Origin: Sacculina carcini
Taxonomy: Eukaryota; Arthropoda; Thecostraca; Sacculinidae
Assembly: GCA_916048095.2 (NCBI GenBank)
Contig: OU696593.1
Span: forward strand, 4,208,501 to 4,272,500
Length of the DNA: 64,000 nt
Direction: 5' to 3'
Of the stretch, positions 63,058 to 64,000 are shown piece by piece. Position 1 is the first letter of the stretch. The number at the start of each line of letters is the position of its first letter. The notes under the pieces were generated by a model. The model made no database searches and was not told the origin of the DNA. It saw only the letters and a list, made by a program, of their open reading frames with translations. The translations under genes were made by a program, and so were the position numbers.

Positions 63058-64000
63058 AGCATTGAAAATGGTTGTAGCAGATATCAAATTTCTACGGGAA
63101 AAAATCCACAATCATTTTGAGTAGCTCTCAGAAAAGATCCGCCGTTATGAATGTTTTGCATATCTGAGATTAATATGTGATTATGTTGAGAAAAAACTTG
63201 TGTATTCAACACACGAGTGTATTTTTAAATGACGTTTTGTGAGGTTTTTGCTATATTGGCGCTACCGGATGTACATATATATATGCAATACTTTATATTT
63301 GTTCTAATGGGTATCCACAAGACATTCCATTTGCTCCCTGAATTTATTCTGAAAAGCTTCATTATAAAAACTGCTTATAATCGTCATTCCATTAATGTTT
63401 TCTGTTAACTTGTTCCTCCGGTCGGTCAACGCATGGAGATGTAGGATAATGTACTTTTTACGCCCAAGTTGGCAATTGGAGCAGTTTAGCATTGACACGT
63501 TTTCTGGTCTCATACTCTTGGTAATCTTGGTCGCATTCGTCCAGTTGCATTCCAGGATGCTTTAACACAATACATTATTGCACATACATTGCATTTATAT
63601 ATATAAAAACACATTAAATACATTGCATCTATATATTTAAAAGATCATCTGTCTGTGTGTGTGTGTCCCACCCTCCTTGGTCCATTTTCTATCAGCTACT
63701 ACTCGACCACCACTTGGCGTACCCGCCAACAATTTATACCATCACGTTGGAAATTTTCTTGTCTACACGATAGGCTAAATTTAAAATTTTAAAAATAAAA
63801 CCAAAAAAAGTTATAGCGGTGAAAAGACAAAATGACCCCTGAAAAATGCGAAAATTTTGGTCAATATTCTGCCATCGAGTTCTCCTTAACAAGAAACGGT
63901 ACAGCAATACAGATTATACCACTGTGTAGAAAATTTCGCGTTCTACAGGATAGGTTATAATTCATATCCAAAAAATTAAATATAAAAGATAAAAAAATGA

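Larger units (their letters stand above)
62057..64000. other. Downstream of CNOT1: 3' UTR and flank, end not located
   Basis: Starts GC-balanced, then AT-rich. No AATAAA occurs in the first 1.5 kb; ATTAAA near 63,613 and AATAAA near 63,786 are the first candidates, both in AT-rich sequence where they arise easily. Contains (TG)n (62,694-62,738) and a 21-bp repeat (62,932-63,057). No further gene recognised. Confidence 0.6.

Noticed and set aside
62790-63065. Heptapeptide-repeat open frame
   Set aside because: Follows from the 21-bp period of the repeat; no start context or resemblance to a protein.

Overview
The window is metazoan nuclear DNA, most likely from an invertebrate. It holds one very intron-rich host gene, many transposon families and abundant (TG)n/(CA)n microsatellites. 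I cannot fix the phylum. The LINE, pogo, hAT, Tc1 and P/THAP relics and the Ala/Gln/Pro-rich inserts in the protein would fit a crustacean, another arthropod or a comparable lineage.

Layout. Positions 1 to about 740 (minus) are a broken gag remnant of a Ty3/Gypsy-like LTR element that runs off the left edge. About 1,312-5,930 (minus) is a nearly complete CR1/L2-like LINE with ORF1, ORF2 and a 3' (GAT)n end. About 5,930-10,397 is mostly non-coding and holds an unidentified minus-strand ORF (6,724-7,083) and an internally deleted pogo/Tigger element (7,359-8,569) with TIRs and a TA target duplication.

From 10,398 to 62,056 (plus) lies CNOT1, the scaffold of the CCR4-NOT deadenylase complex. 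I could place 38 coding exons, aligning from memory to human CNOT1. They join in frame to about 2,657 codons plus a stop at 62,054-62,056. The N-terminal HEAT region, TTP-binding region, MIF4G (CAF1-binding) domain, CNOT9-binding domain, connector and NOT1 C-terminal domain appear in the expected order. The extreme N-terminus (about 30-40 residues) was not found with confidence.

CNOT1 introns hold degraded copies of two or three LINE families, hAT elements and MITEs (one nested in another), a Tc1/mariner relic, a P/THAP-like transposase relic, a tRNA-derived SINE-like family, a 21-copy 32-bp minisatellite and a 12-bp satellite. Most acceptors are preceded by GT/TG-rich tracts rather than ordinary polypyrimidine tracts, the most striking gene-wide pattern here. 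One intron (53,336-54,798) uses a GC donor.

Downstream of the stop (62,057-64,000) is AT-rich DNA with a (TG)n tract and a 21-bp repeat; the transcript end could not be placed. I found no convincing new multi-gene system. The unusual content is splice-site architecture, nested mobile elements and structured repeats.
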